From a virus, in the IMG/VR virus record IMGVR_UViG_3300044655_000403, positions 1 through 38,913 of that record: 38,913 nt of DNA; one strand, 5' to 3'. Shown here piece after piece: positions 29,501-38,066 of the stretch. The notes beneath the pieces were generated by a model, which worked only from the letters and a program-made list of their open reading frames with translations, had not been told where the DNA came from and searched no databases. Numbering within the stretch: position 1 is the stretch's first letter; each line of letters opens with the position of its first letter. The translations under genes were made by a program, and so were the position numbers.

Positions 29501-29908
29501 ACCGACCTTGCCTTCTCGTATTGCATTAATTTCTTTTTGAAGACTAGTAATTTCTAAGTTTGGAACAAGAGTTGATAAACCTTTAACTCCTGCTTTTATT
29601 GGATCAGTCTGCCTCTGTAGAAAAGGCACTTCTGCTTCGTATTTTGCAGTTGCTTCTGCTAGTTGTTTCTTTTGTTGCGCAGTTAAACCTGCACCTGGCT
29701 GCGCTGCAAAAGCCCCTTTAGGGGTTTCCATTTGTGAAGTTACTTCTTCAGGACTGCTTATGGGCGCAACTTCTGTTGTTGGTGCCGCTATAGGAGCGGC
29801 TTTAGGCGCCTCTTGTTTACCAAGATATGTCAATATTTTATTTTTTGCTACTGTTGGGTCTGCATCAGCAATATCATATTGCTGACCCTTATATTCGTAA
29901 ATAGGCAT
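23528..29908 (-). CDS. Giant ejection/internal virion protein with HExxH metallopeptidase-like motif
   Basis: This 2,126-aa protein begins MPIYEYKGQQYDIADADPTV. The N-terminal half is Ala/Gln/Thr-rich, with disordered segments near 470-560 and 660-720. A VVLHEALHAATVARI segment with HExxH at about 902-906 suggests a zinc metallopeptidase of the type found in large phage polyvalent proteins. The C-terminal third has LFNYTQYNKPRLMKGSPLAR, then a hydrophobic stretch near 1,800-1,830 and an acidic DEDDEDYDEDDEG run. This layout fits podovirus internal proteins that are ejected and cross the envelope; the C-terminal region resembles LPD38-like domains. It is the last gene of the right arm. AAGG at 11 nt from ATG is a modest RBS. 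Confidence 0.82.
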   Translation of the reverse strand: MPIYEYKGQQYDIADADPTVAKNKILTYLGKQEAPKAAPIAAPTTEVAPISSPEEVTSQMETPKGAFAAQPGAGLTAQQKKQLAEATAKYEAEVPFLQRQTDPIKAGVKGLSTLVPNLEITSLQKEINAIREGKVGPRDPLTGEMTPLQPEEAEAAIKSLQARQAEAQKKVMGVQTEISKIKKRPAVELLNDVTTARQAFQAFQADPLGVMASVSLESLPQVAPALVLGAITRNPTVGALAMGSTSFASELSSGVMEYFQDNGINTGDPIAVNKALNDPTLFAKAYEHALARGSIIAVADTAAAGLASKMLVPKGVIKNQFAKEAVNIGVAQPVAQMVSGAGGEILAQLATEGEVKKPGRALLEAAGEGPSSLLETGAFGGQQAYERLPSTIAKREEEAKAIENQKKTLEMLNKPGAMEALGAQFNNEVERLKNTQNPKTVKKDGSGGRLYTEEEAFAIAGDAILQEGGLDGLESIIGGTDQSGVSVPSGTSGTDTRTTDTTQGDLAATGTTTDAVGGGEGAELNTLAANLKAKYPQLTDEQALANAKESLRQKQIAAQQQAAGVGASVPPAITVPQNLVDLYAKSIAAEEATSIYPSPANKRNATMASRRLIEAKAAQLGLTKKDYLKETATGETRALDDAIINAYEKQQPPQDTTVTEEEITTGTTDTTGTKGKSRGRPIVTKTPEQIAADAAYKKQRQDIGRNASNDINRAEKVLTQEVNTEQIINNAANEQDAISQLSQLKLQRIGALETAYRLSIDPDQKNKTAGKRASTLLETADPKELETAKQIYDSKKKIGAPSRSEISESTNGQDNTAFEQFNFAKGAVNFIAKNGNAFEQALAKRLAPFLNGVKFVIVDNAADMPTSFLQRKMEGAAGLYVPDRKTIYVMREGGINNTVVLHEALHAATVARIDTYLQLKQDGKPIPASLRVPVVELMETMAEAKQLYDQLKSDALLLEDLGQLTPEMLNIPDEAFTDIKEFVSYGLSLPAMQDFLLLAPGEYAGEAPGFISKLFNKFVQSLRQMFNMGENHKSALQDLIIITNKLLDVQLAEAAVATSEPSQAKAKQPKAPKQLKMVETTLRKLRLSHSSTDMNTSIGQLMMQTRNASDAIRLMKAVYSTISVAKLRFVMRAFDTGDITRIAGDKLTNLKVINSAVNDMAGMRTRMIRELSEKTPAWINFNQKYKKGGNALADVINAATLLQVDPAKHPDAATAIKNDPKLKQIENDILNPSTDPKTLPNLKKQRTERTAAIKLVYEGGVLNNPITGEKFTMLGWDALGKFGNGEGHTIYKMARDSYKETFDLHEKLLKEKIASSNVPGDINDASTPKGKLIAAITKTFQEARLLDIYFPLMRYGNFWFSKGKGKSGEFYMFESATARNAAVEARVAELNKAGGTNRSLAKMIEDGDIDVGDDIRKLREKHVESSDMLKEIFAMLDSNKMSDIEAVKDNIYQMYLMTLPDKDIRRKFVHRQGKTGFSADVIRNFITSQHTAANQLARLSYADKIRNGIAAAYAEIAQNPDKLKLAVLVREISARALEEITPSIPDDGIDWNQVAAAGNKFVFYWLLTSPKSALIQMTQLPIVGLPTLAAEFGVAKAGATALRYSALWNKFSTTKTDDNGNVTTNWGQPSIGDSKYVTEHKDPAYRKTLKDAWNFANDKDIFMSTYAGDMTAMSAVPTAKYHNVVSKATRGVFNFMGGAFHHAERISREIMFMSSFELAYADYKQKGMDDKAAFDAATERALALTYDALFNYTQYNKPRLMKGSPLARLGTQFLTYPLQMTSYLVRNFYGMLPFLNKDEKKEAAIKFFGTLGMTGLFAGVTGFPLYSFIMGVAEGVRELMRDEDDEDYDEDDEGNPLGKRNLDVWFRNWFIPSYFGPDSNLASVLGLSEEDAKTLARSVEMGPLSAYTDLNLGASTSLDGLWFRNDTPGDTSREAFQNFVFGFTGPIGSVGANIAGAFDDFNNGQINRGFEKLAPAWLRGGLASYRLSQEGATTTKGDEIKAAEFYTTGKLAAQALGFGNTQVAQLQKSNFMAKQVVAKIEKQTATLLNRLDIAVRNEDDDKIDSILDDIEKFNTKNAMLPIDGETISKSLQSREERRGKSSQGLSVSDKQAPFIYPLVEGTRSAD

Positions 29909-29919
29909 TTTATAAAGCC

Positions 29920-32328
29920 TTAATCTAACTTAATTACTTTTGGCTTGTTACTACCTCCGCTTCCACCAGATTGATTTCTAGACAGTATTTTATCTCTTAC
30001 CTCCCCACTAATTCTTGCATCTTCTGCTTTTTTCTCTGCAGGAGTTAATTTATCCCAATCAGCCTCTGCTTTACGCGCTTTCATTCTGGCTTTATATTCT
30101 TTGTACCCAGGAGTGTTAACTGTAGCAATTTCTTTATTAGCATCATCTCTAGTAAGATTTTGTCCAGTAATATTTACTTGTTGCGCTGCAACACCTGCAC
30201 GTGCCATTTGTGCTTTCTGTAATTTATCTAAGTAGTCGTTCCTACCTTCAAAAAGAACAATTTCATCAGGTCTTTTATCACCCTTAGCTCTTGCATCTGC
30301 TAAATAACCCTTAGCGTGATTATCTGCTCTATCCGCTACAGAAGCTCTTGTACTTGCAATAGATTCTTTAGTTTCGCGTTCTTTAGCTTTATCAAACATA
30401 GCATTGCCACCAGTAATATCACCTAGCTTCATTAGGCGTTCACCTTCAGCAACTTCAGCAAGACCTTTAGCAACTTCACCACGACGCCCTCTAAGTCCTT
30501 CTTCACGGGCTATTATATTTGGCAATGTTGCCCTACCTGTTTTACCAGCTGCTTGCGTTAAAGGGCCTGTTTGAGTGGCTAAATTAAAGCCAATGTCCAT
30601 CAAGTTATACCCTTTATTTTTGCTCTCAGCATCTGCTAGGGCAGCTTGTTCTTTTGTGTAAAACTCACCTAATGCAGCCTTGGGCGCACCAACACCAGCA
30701 GCCTCACGTTGTTTTCTAGCAAAGTTCTCGTATTGCTGACGTTCTAAAAATTGTTGTTGTAAGCGAGCCGCCGCTTCTTCATCTAAGTCTACTTCACCCT
30801 CATTAGCAAAAGCCACAATACCACCACTAGCGGCATTTAGCATATCCATAGACCCAGCAGGTGCGGCAGGTAAACCAGCTCGTTCAGTAACAGGGGTGGG
30901 TAGACCACGTTGATCTTGAGCAATAGACTGTTGCGCTTGTGTTTCAGCTTGCTCTCTAATCTTTTGCTCTTGTAATATTTGTATTGCCATAGCACGAATT
31001 TCTTCGCTAGGACTGCTTTGCGCAACACGATTTAACTCGTCAGCATTCATCATCATTAATTTTTGACGGATACCACGAACTACTCCGCTATCAGGATTAG
31101 CCTGAACCATTCCTCTATTAGCATAGCCTGCAACGCCACCAGAAGCTAAATCTTTGATAGTTCCTCCCTCTGCAAACAAACCAGCTTGCTTAGCGCCAGC
31201 AGCACCAGCTAAAAGACCAAGACCTTGCGTAATGGGAGCGGGTGCTGCTTGATACGTTTGTGTAGTAGTTGCTTGCATTGGTAGACCACGCAACATATTG
31301 GACATCATGCCTAATTGCAGGAGTGGGTACTGTTGTTGTGTTGCATAGTCTTGGGTAGCCTGATTAATCTTAGCTTGCTCCATTGCTTGTTGTTGCCCAC
31401 CCATTTGATTTTGCAAACCAATAATGCCTTGTTGTGCTTGTAATTGAGCACCGCCTAATTGACCTATTTGCCCAGCACCCTGCATAGTTTGACCTAAACC
31501 TTGTAAACCAACACCAAGACCTCCGTAACCAGCTTGTAATCCTTGAAGTCCTAAATTAGCACCAAACTGTTGAGACTGTAGCGCTCTATCGTAAGCAGAC
31601 TGAGAGCCTTGAGCTTGGATATTAGATAAGTTAGAAAGTAAATTACGCTCACGCTCACCTTGCATCAAAGCCTGACGTGCACCGCCATAAGTACCTTGCC
31701 GAGACGCTCCTAAATTTTGAGCATTTTGTGCCATCTGCGCTTCACGTACAGCAGCTGCTTTGGCAACATCAGTAACGCTTTGTTGATATGGCGACATGTA
31801 TGCTTGCATGGTTCCAGGACTTGTTACATTTTGTGCGTATTGTTGACCTGCACCAAAACCTTGTTGAGCGGCTGCTGCTCCTTGACCTGCTAACCCCATA
31901 GAACCCATAGCGCCTAAACCAGTTAGTCCAATAGCTTGTTGATATTCACCAGGTGTTTGTAACGCAGCAGTAGCTTGTTGAGCCTGCCGCTGCATCGGAC
32001 TAAACGGCGCAAAATAATTACTTACATCCGTGCTATAGGGTCGATATGGTTTAAATCCAGTAATATTAAAACCACCTTCTGCAGTTGGAGCGCCTTCAAA
32101 CAACTGCCTCTGAGTTGCTTCCAACATGTTAGTAACATATGGTTTTGCATATTCAGGAATATTAGTCTGATACGCAGTACTCTGTTGGGGTGGAGGAGTG
32201 CCACCACCACCACCGCCTTTGCCACCGCCACCACAAATGTATCCACCACCAAGCTTGCGCTGAGTGACGCTATCGCCTAGGGGTTCGCCAAAGGCTTCTA
32301 ATTCTCTACGAGACCAATTCTGTTTCAT
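29920..32328 (-). CDS. Gly/Ala/Gln-rich internal virion protein, 802 aa
   Basis: It begins MKQNWSRRELEAFGEPLGDS and then a poly-Gly run (GGGYICGGGGKGGGGGGT). Residues about 100-380 are low-complexity, Gly/Ala/Gln-rich, with repeated LGLQGLQAGYGGLG-type units. The C-terminal part is charged and helical (LQQQFLERQQYENFARKQRE). The short N-terminal leader ending in poly-Gly is seen in other phage virion proteins and may be a targeting segment; that is recalled, not tested. It is probably an internal core or ejection protein that works with the 2,126-aa and 568-aa proteins. The RBS is GGGAGCGGG. Its first 23 nt overlap the acetyltransferase gene. Confidence 0.78.
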   Translation of the reverse strand: MKQNWSRRELEAFGEPLGDSVTQRKLGGGYICGGGGKGGGGGGTPPPQQSTAYQTNIPEYAKPYVTNMLEATQRQLFEGAPTAEGGFNITGFKPYRPYSTDVSNYFAPFSPMQRQAQQATAALQTPGEYQQAIGLTGLGAMGSMGLAGQGAAAAQQGFGAGQQYAQNVTSPGTMQAYMSPYQQSVTDVAKAAAVREAQMAQNAQNLGASRQGTYGGARQALMQGERERNLLSNLSNIQAQGSQSAYDRALQSQQFGANLGLQGLQAGYGGLGVGLQGLGQTMQGAGQIGQLGGAQLQAQQGIIGLQNQMGGQQQAMEQAKINQATQDYATQQQYPLLQLGMMSNMLRGLPMQATTTQTYQAAPAPITQGLGLLAGAAGAKQAGLFAEGGTIKDLASGGVAGYANRGMVQANPDSGVVRGIRQKLMMMNADELNRVAQSSPSEEIRAMAIQILQEQKIREQAETQAQQSIAQDQRGLPTPVTERAGLPAAPAGSMDMLNAASGGIVAFANEGEVDLDEEAAARLQQQFLERQQYENFARKQREAAGVGAPKAALGEFYTKEQAALADAESKNKGYNLMDIGFNLATQTGPLTQAAGKTGRATLPNIIAREEGLRGRRGEVAKGLAEVAEGERLMKLGDITGGNAMFDKAKERETKESIASTRASVADRADNHAKGYLADARAKGDKRPDEIVLFEGRNDYLDKLQKAQMARAGVAAQQVNITGQNLTRDDANKEIATVNTPGYKEYKARMKARKAEADWDKLTPAEKKAEDARISGEVRDKILSRNQSGGSGGSNKPKVIKLD

Positions 32329-32758
32329 GTTTTACCCGCTCCCTAATCCAGCGACAGTCAGCTTTATTCATTTCAAAAACTACTAAATCCCCGCCATCAC
32401 AATGCATACCTGGGAAACGAATGGCTTCTTTAAATCCCAGTTTTTTGTCATACTCCATAGCCTTTGTATTTTGGCTATTTACAATTCCAAAAGTTTTCTC
32501 TAAACCTAAAAAGTTAAAAGGATAATCAAACGCACCAAACAATAAACCCTTAGGCGTATAACCACCTTTTAAATTAACCATGTGCATTTGGCAAGTCTTT
32601 CCTATAAATGCCGTATACCCAATAACCCACTCAATCTGATCGTTTTCATCTACCCAAAACAACGCTTGAAAATCTGCGCAAGGCTGAACTCCAGCATGCT
32701 CATATAAATAGTGTTGGGCAATCGCCTTAGCTTCATTTGACTGAGCACCCTTTAACAT
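32306..32758 (-). CDS. GNAT-family acetyltransferase-like virion-cluster protein
   Basis: The 150-aa protein has the pattern of a GNAT fold ending: IVNSQNTKAMEYDKKLGFKE, the usual N-x2-A-x3-Y-x-K-LGF signature. A central beta sheet (WVIGYTAFIG) precedes it. Such small acetyltransferases occur among podovirus internal-virion genes (compare T7 gp13 position). Whether it acetylates a substrate or is a structural variant is unknown. It is packed between two internal virion protein genes, adjacent to one and overlapping the next. Confidence 0.75.
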   Translation of the reverse strand: MLKGAQSNEAKAIAQHYLYEHAGVQPCADFQALFWVDENDQIEWVIGYTAFIGKTCQMHMVNLKGGYTPKGLLFGAFDYPFNFLGLEKTFGIVNSQNTKAMEYDKKLGFKEAIRFPGMHCDGGDLVVFEMNKADCRWIRERVKHETELVS

Positions 32759-34465
32759 TTATGCAGGCATGTATCTACTAGCTTTAACTGCGGGAGCTTG
32801 TTTCTTTTTACCCGTTCTAGCTTTGCGAATCTTGTTCATCATGCTATATAACTTCTTAGCACCAGCATCCGTAGAGCCATTACCTAAATGCGAAACAACA
32901 TCCGCTGGTACAACAAACTCTCCATCAGCCAACCGTGCTGGTTGCTTTCCAGCAATAGTAGCAGGAATAGAATCAGACATACCATCACCAGGTCCTTTAA
33001 GCATTCTTCCGCCATCAGAGTATCCTCCTAGGTTATAACGCATAGTGCCACCAGCAGCGGCTTCTTCTATCTCAGGAGTAGCGCCTTTAATATCGCCTAG
33101 ACCTTTAATTGAGGTTTTAGGAAGAGCAACTGGCTTAATACCAGCACCCTTACCTGCTTTGCCTAAACGGACCATAGAGGCAGTAAAAGCATCTTTTCTT
33201 GCTGTATCTACATCAGTATCTCTAAATATACCTGTGCGTGGAACCCCAACACTTTCTGGTAAATGTTTTATTTGTTGCTGCCCTTGTCTATCCAAGTAAT
33301 CTTGTAATACATTAACTTGACCTTTACTTTTATATCGAGCAACGCCACCAGCCGCATACTCCATAGCTCCACCACCCATAAAGCCCTTTTGCATATTACC
33401 TTGCATTAAGCCTCTAGCTTCGTCCATACCAGATTCATCGTCAAAAGAACCTCCAGCAGCTAACTCCATAACACCACCCTGAGCTGCATATTGAGCTTGG
33501 TAATACGGATTAGGTCTTGGAGCCTCGTAGGCTTGGTAATTTGGACTTAGTTTGTAACCTTTAAGTCTTCTATCGTATTCATCTTCTTGATACCCAGCGG
33601 AACCTACACCTTGTTGTTGCTGATCTCCTACTAAAAGAGGTAAGGCAGCGCTACCTATAGTACCAACGTTACTACCTAAGAAGCTTCCAGCGGCGGGTAC
33701 ACTTGAGCTAACTTCTTTAAGCCCTGTAGCTATATTACTTCCTGTAGTAGCACCAGCAGCACCTTGCGCCCTACCCGCAGCACCAATAACATCTTGAGGA
33801 CTAGCCCCAGGAACATTTAAAGCAGATTGATAGCCTTGTACAGCTTCTGAAGTTAGTCCTGGAAAATTATTGGCGTTTCCTAAAAACCCTTGAGCTGCTT
33901 CTTGGGTAAGCTGTTGTGCTCCACCTGTTTTAGCGTACAGATCCGCATAGTTAGCTGGAAGGGTTGTACCCTCTAAAGCAGCAGTTTTAGCAGCTTCTTG
34001 TACTGCTTGTTGCGTTCCTTGTGTAACGGCTTCATTAGCAACGGTTTTAAATCCTTCAGTAGCAGCTTGTTGCCCTGCTTGAGCAGCAGCTTGTCCACCC
34101 GCCGCAGATAAACTACCAGCTAACCCAGCACCACCATAGGCGCCTAGACCAGCTATAAGACCTTTTTCTACGCTACCTGTAGCCAAGCCATAGCCACCAC
34201 CCACTATAGCAGCGGCAGCTAAAGGACCTACTCCAGGAATCATCATTAGACCCGCACCAGCAACCATTGGGAGTATTTGTTCTAGAAACCCAGCCTCTAC
34301 AAGACCAGTATCGGGGTTAATAGTAAGGGACCCGCCGTTAGCCAAAGCCAAAGCTTGTAAACCTTTAATCTCGTTCTTAGACATATGAACAAGCTCAGTG
34401 TCTCTACCACGACCTTTGGTCTTTAGATAGTTTGCTGTGTTATGTAATCCACCATTTGTGTTCAT
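32759..34465 (-). CDS. Internal virion protein with hydrophobic Gly/Ala core, 568 aa
   Basis: Residues about 60-110 are hydrophobic and Gly-rich (QILPMVAGAGLMMIPGVGPL and on), compatible with membrane insertion. An Ala/Gln-rich region follows (QAAAQAGQQAATEGFK). The C-terminal block GPGDGMSDSIPATIAGKQPA, then RLADGEFVVPADVVSHLGNG, is a recurrent motif of phage virion proteins as I recall them. It probably helps form the ejection channel with the neighbouring large proteins. The start overlaps the previous gene's stop as ATGA. No enzymatic motif is seen. Confidence 0.75.
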   Translation of the reverse strand: MNTNGGLHNTANYLKTKGRGRDTELVHMSKNEIKGLQALALANGGSLTINPDTGLVEAGFLEQILPMVAGAGLMMIPGVGPLAAAAIVGGGYGLATGSVEKGLIAGLGAYGGAGLAGSLSAAGGQAAAQAGQQAATEGFKTVANEAVTQGTQQAVQEAAKTAALEGTTLPANYADLYAKTGGAQQLTQEAAQGFLGNANNFPGLTSEAVQGYQSALNVPGASPQDVIGAAGRAQGAAGATTGSNIATGLKEVSSSVPAAGSFLGSNVGTIGSAALPLLVGDQQQQGVGSAGYQEDEYDRRLKGYKLSPNYQAYEAPRPNPYYQAQYAAQGGVMELAAGGSFDDESGMDEARGLMQGNMQKGFMGGGAMEYAAGGVARYKSKGQVNVLQDYLDRQGQQQIKHLPESVGVPRTGIFRDTDVDTARKDAFTASMVRLGKAGKGAGIKPVALPKTSIKGLGDIKGATPEIEEAAAGGTMRYNLGGYSDGGRMLKGPGDGMSDSIPATIAGKQPARLADGEFVVPADVVSHLGNGSTDAGAKKLYSMMNKIRKARTGKKKQAPAVKASRYMPA

Positions 34466-34830
34466 ATAATAGTCACCGTTACCGTTCCTACGTTACCCGT
34501 TCCTGATACACCTTGAACATCAACTAAATTAGAGTTGGCTACTACTGTGACACTGCCAACTGACCCAGTTCCCGACACACCTTGTACATAGGCAAAGTTT
34601 AGCGAGACTATTTTTAAGAACTCGCCATCCCGAAAGACTGTGCCTTCTGGCAAATTGTACCCCGATGTTGGCAAATTTAATAGCCGTAACCCGTCTAGTT
34701 GCAAGGCAGCATTGGAGTCGCTTTGCGTAAAGTAAAGCCTTAATGCCCCAATTAACTGCGCCATGTGCTGTTGGTCGTATTCGACTGGAGCCAGAGGTAA
34801 AGCTGGCGCACGGAACCGTTGCATTCCCAT
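34462..34830 (-). CDS. Structural protein with a VQGVSGTG repeat, 122 aa
   Basis: The N-terminal 60 residues look folded (RFRAPALPLAPVEYDQQHMA). The C-terminal half has two copies of VQGVSGTG-x-VG-x-VTV (about residues 82-95 and 105-118), a short beta-repeat like those in fibre or Ig-like virion proteins. The start is coupled to the nozzle gene by TAATG and the stop to the next gene by ATGA, so it is part of the tail/ejection operon. A tail-associated structural role is likely; exact function unknown. Confidence 0.75.
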   Translation of the reverse strand: MGMQRFRAPALPLAPVEYDQQHMAQLIGALRLYFTQSDSNAALQLDGLRLLNLPTSGYNLPEGTVFRDGEFLKIVSLNFAYVQGVSGTGSVGSVTVVANSNLVDVQGVSGTGNVGTVTVTII

Positions 34831-36878
34831 TATCTACGCCCATCTGGTCTGCCATCCAATCTAGGACTACCTAACTGCCATTGAACATTTAAGTCAGAAG
34901 ATTGAATCTGAATAGCCATCTGTCTAGCCCTAGCCCGCATAAAGATCTGCTCGGTGTATATATCTACCGAGGTCTCGATTACTGTGCCTGTCTCGGTGTT
35001 GGAATATGCGTTGCCAGGAAAGTTCCGTGGTTTTATTAACATTGTGACCGCAGGCAAGGTGGCAGTCGATCCCGCAAAGTTAAGGTCAGGAATAATCCGC
35101 TTAGTCAGGATGAACTGATCCCCGTCTACAAGGTCAAAGTCTGATGAGGCAATAAAAGAGGTCATTGCCGTTGTGCCATCGTTTAAACCTTGCTCATGGT
35201 TATAGATAATGCTGTCGGCAGTCATTGTGGTCTGGACTACAAGCTGGGAGATATTGACGATATAAGTGCCTATCCCACCAGTTCCTGTGCCTAGGGCAGT
35301 AATCTTAGTGCCTGTAGCTACTCCAGTACCCGTAATGACTGAGCCTACTTGCAGGCTACCAGTAGATATTGCAGTCACATTGAGGGTTGTACTGTTATTC
35401 AGAGAGCCTGTAAAAGACGTTGTGGTAACTGCTTGAGGGTATTCCCTTAAAGACGAGTCTGACCACGCAGTGCGATCTATCGTTCCGTAGTACCAAATCT
35501 TCTCTAAGTGGTTATAAATCACATAGGCGTTATTAATTTGACTATTAGCCGTTGGGTAGAACCACCAAATTTCATTCCAGCCCTCGTTTGTTCCTGAGAT
35601 AATCTGGTCGGCTTGATTGTAGTTAAGGTTCTCAAATACGTGATTTCTTATGGTACATGGCAGAGTCTCTACCCGTCCGCCATAGGCATAGAACTTATCA
35701 TGCCCCATCCAATAAGCCGTGTTATTAACGGTAACGACCGCCCGTGGGCTAAGAATTGAAATGTTATCAGAAAGCTCTTGAAGACCGAATACGTCCGTAG
35801 TGCCTAGGAACTGTAAAGAATTAAGGGTTCCCTCTGTATATACAAGGATCTCCTGACGAGTTGCTACGGCACAGACTATGGCAGAACCACGGGATACTCG
35901 TAAGAATCCTGCTGAATTAGTAACTAGCGGAGTCCAGACATTAGGTTGATCTTGGGTGGCAAAACGGATTAATAAAGGATCAGATGTTCCTCCCCCAAAC
36001 GGTGTACAGCCAAAAGCCAATAAATGTTTATCGTTCTGGGAAACTAATACTTGCATTGCCTGAGTAGGGACATCAGCAGGAGCTACTCCGTCAATAGTTG
36101 TTGTGGCTAAAGGTGTAGCCCTAGTTCCAACACCGCTAGAATACTTCCAATAAAAAATGGTTCCATCACGGATATTAGCTACTAGGTCATCGTCAAAGTT
36201 TTGTAAGAACCAATCCCGTTGTGGTGCATAAACAGGCGTAGCTGATCCTAAACCCCAGCCAACCGTACTCCATGTACCTGAACCCCAGCCGTATCCAGCA
36301 ACACCGCCATCGTTACCTATATTGATTTGGAAGGCTGCGGTAATAGCAGAACCACCACCTGAAGTCGAGGATGAGGCTGCTGTGGCTGCTGTAATAGTAA
36401 AAGAGTTAGCGTCAACAAAAGCAATAATAAACTCAGTATTTAAGTTTGGCGCTGTAATTCCGCCTACCGCAACAGCACCAGAAAACGTGACATAAGAGCC
36501 ATCTGTAGCACCGTGACCTGAAATAGTTACCGTAACCGTTTTAGAGCCATTAACCGTGGTAAAGCAGTTATCGGTTGCTGGAGATACAAAAGTAGCCCGT
36601 ATTGGGGTAATGTCGTATAAAGTCTGCCCTGCTTCTATATATAGTTTTCTAGAAGTTCCAAGAGCTAGGTAGTTATCTGCAACCGTGGTAATCCAATTAA
36701 AGACTTGCCGACAGGTTCCCACCACAGTAAATAAACCATAACGAAGCCAGCCACCCATCTTCTGTGGGTATCCTGAGCGAAAGCGGATTTTGTCGCACTC
36801 AAAGAATCCACCTTCATTGGTGTAGTTAGTCTGATCTCTGTTTAAACCTGGTTTGAATTGTAGTTTCTGTAATGGCAC
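34830..36878 (-). CDS. Tail nozzle / DNA-stabilisation protein (P22 gp10-like)
   Basis: GTG at 36878 is chosen: AAGGG lies 7 nt upstream and the upstream gene ends just before. A TTG at 36920 is the longer alternative and has no clear RBS. The product is 682 aa, beginning [15 protein letters not shown]. Beta-rich repeats with many WYY/GG motifs ([40 protein letters not shown]) and a C-terminal [15 protein letters not shown] resemble the beta-propeller nozzle proteins of podoviruses. Its place near the ejection and lysis genes agrees. It would plug the tail after packaging. Confidence 0.72.
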   Translation of the reverse strand: MPLQKLQFKPGLNRDQTNYTNEGGFFECDKIRFRSGYPQKMGGWLRYGLFTVVGTCRQVFNWITTVADNYLALGTSRKLYIEAGQTLYDITPIRATFVSPATDNCFTTVNGSKTVTVTISGHGATDGSYVTFSGAVAVGGITAPNLNTEFIIAFVDANSFTITAATAASSSTSGGGSAITAAFQINIGNDGGVAGYGWGSGTWSTVGWGLGSATPVYAPQRDWFLQNFDDDLVANIRDGTIFYWKYSSGVGTRATPLATTTIDGVAPADVPTQAMQVLVSQNDKHLLAFGCTPFGGGTSDPLLIRFATQDQPNVWTPLVTNSAGFLRVSRGSAIVCAVATRQEILVYTEGTLNSLQFLGTTDVFGLQELSDNISILSPRAVVTVNNTAYWMGHDKFYAYGGRVETLPCTIRNHVFENLNYNQADQIISGTNEGWNEIWWFYPTANSQINNAYVIYNHLEKIWYYGTIDRTAWSDSSLREYPQAVTTTSFTGSLNNSTTLNVTAISTGSLQVGSVITGTGVATGTKITALGTGTGGIGTYIVNISQLVVQTTMTADSIIYNHEQGLNDGTTAMTSFIASSDFDLVDGDQFILTKRIIPDLNFAGSTATLPAVTMLIKPRNFPGNAYSNTETGTVIETSVDIYTEQIFMRARARQMAIQIQSSDLNVQWQLGSPRLDGRPDGRR

Positions 36879-36888
36879 GGGTTTACCC

Positions 36889-37317
36889 TTAGACGTATTG
36901 ACGTGTTCCTGATTTGTCAATGATAAGGGCTTGCCGCCTTGGTGTCATGTCTTTTGTGTTAGGCACTGAGATATGTGTCCAGCGGTCAAACTCACGGATA
37001 ATTTGGTCGTAGCCAATACCAGAGGCAATCACCGCTTTGACTACTTCATCTGGCGTCATGCCTGGTACTCTAATGTCGGCAGCACAACCTATGCGATGTT
37101 GTGAGGTGTTGCGACTTCCAACGGCATTGTTCACGGCTTCTGATCTAAAGGCGGAGTTAACCATAATTGGCTTACCACCCAACACAGTCTTTACCTGTTC
37201 TAAGAACTCTGCTAATCGGGTCAAATTTTCGGTTTCTTCTACATTTGGAGTGTTGTCAAACTCACGATGGTCGGTAATAGTTAGTTCTTCAAAGGTAAAG
37301 TGTTCACTTAGATTCAT
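36889..37317 (-). CDS. Endolysin, peptidase M15-type
   Basis: The 142-aa protein has [20 protein letters not shown], where S-x-H-x2-G-x-A-x-D ([11 protein letters not shown]) supplies zinc ligands His and Asp, and WTHIS supplies the third ligand. This is the peptidase_M15 (D,D-carboxypeptidase) endolysin pattern used to cut peptidoglycan crosslinks. No signal peptide is present, so a holin is required; the 3TM holin gene lies directly upstream and overlaps by 14 nt. The length is typical of single-domain M15 lysins. GAGG precedes the start. Confidence 0.92.
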   Translation of the reverse strand: MNLSEHFTFEELTITDHREFDNTPNVEETENLTRLAEFLEQVKTVLGGKPIMVNSAFRSEAVNNAVGSRNTSQHRIGCAADIRVPGMTPDEVVKAVIASGIGYDQIIREFDRWTHISVPNTKDMTPRRQALIIDKSGTRQYV

Positions 37318-37714
37318 CTTTTGACCTCTTCATATCCATGATTTTTTCCAGCGTCCTACCGCCAAAATAGAAGGACATGATTAACATACCCCACTGCCCA
37401 AGCAGTTCTACATAGGGTTGATGTACATTCATTTCAAACGCACTCATAATCGCAAATGATGTATATACAACCAAAATAAATACTAGCGTACCTGGACGGA
37501 TGTTTTTAGACAACCAGCTATCACTAGCCATGTCAGCTTGCTGGCGTTTTGTCAGTTCTTGGGCTTCAATGTTATCGGCATTGAGTTCAGCCAACCTGCC
37601 TTCTTGTTGCATCTGTAATAACTCTTTTTGAGCCTTTGCCTTAGCTTCAGGATCGGGAATAAACTTGTCTAGGACTTTCATCCCAACATCGACTAGTGCC
37701 ATTAACGGAATCAT
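37304..37714 (-). CDS. Holin of the 3TM (gene-transfer/phage) type
   Basis: The 136-aa protein starts with a helix (VDVGMKVLDKFIPDPEAKAK), followed by a charged amphipathic helix. It then has transmembrane segments around 73-92 (PGTLVFILVVYTSFAIMSAF) and 101-120 (LGQWGMLIMSFYFGG), with a basic C-terminus. The DKFIPDPEAKAKA opening is characteristic of the holin_3TM family. It lies just upstream of the endolysin in the transcription direction, which supports holin function. GGGAGA of the upstream gene's end is the RBS. Confidence 0.85.
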   Translation of the reverse strand: MIPLMALVDVGMKVLDKFIPDPEAKAKAQKELLQMQQEGRLAELNADNIEAQELTKRQQADMASDSWLSKNIRPGTLVFILVVYTSFAIMSAFEMNVHQPYVELLGQWGMLIMSFYFGGRTLEKIMDMKRSKDESK

Positions 37715-37715
37715 A

Positions 37716-38066
37716 TTATCTCCCTATAGCGGTTTCGTTATCGCCTTTGCGAACAACAACTTTATCGCCATCTACTGCAACAGTCATTGGATCACGATCA
37801 GCCATCTTATCTAGGCGGGAAATTAGTTCTTTCATAATCTCAAACTCAGGTCTGTCTTGTTTGGGGGTAGCACCAGCGACACCGTTAAGCATTGAGATTA
37901 AGGCGGTTAAAGACGCACCAAGTAACCCCATAACGGCAGCCATTTTAGATTCTTCAAGGACTATGGAAGCTCCTACGCCAATAACGACAATAAAGGTAAT
38001 GTAGAAAAGACCTTGTTTGCCAATGTATTTACCAGCAACTTCTTTAGCGGTTTCATGTTCGTTCAT
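37716..38066 (-). CDS. Two-segment membrane protein, 116 aa
   Basis: The start at 38066 (MNEHETAKEVAGKYIGKQGL) is chosen because GGGGGAG lies 6 nt upstream and it forms an ATGA overlap with the preceding gene; longer in-frame starts run into that gene. It has transmembrane segments around 21-36 (FYITFIVVIGVGASIV) and 42-60, then a soluble acidic/basic C-terminal tail (PEFEIMKELISRLDKM). It may be a second holin-like or antiholin protein given its position beside the holin, but no family is recognised. Confidence 0.7.
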   Translation of the reverse strand: MNEHETAKEVAGKYIGKQGLFYITFIVVIGVGASIVLEESKMAAVMGLLGASLTALISMLNGVAGATPKQDRPEFEIMKELISRLDKMADRDPMTVAVDGDKVVVRKGDNETAIGR

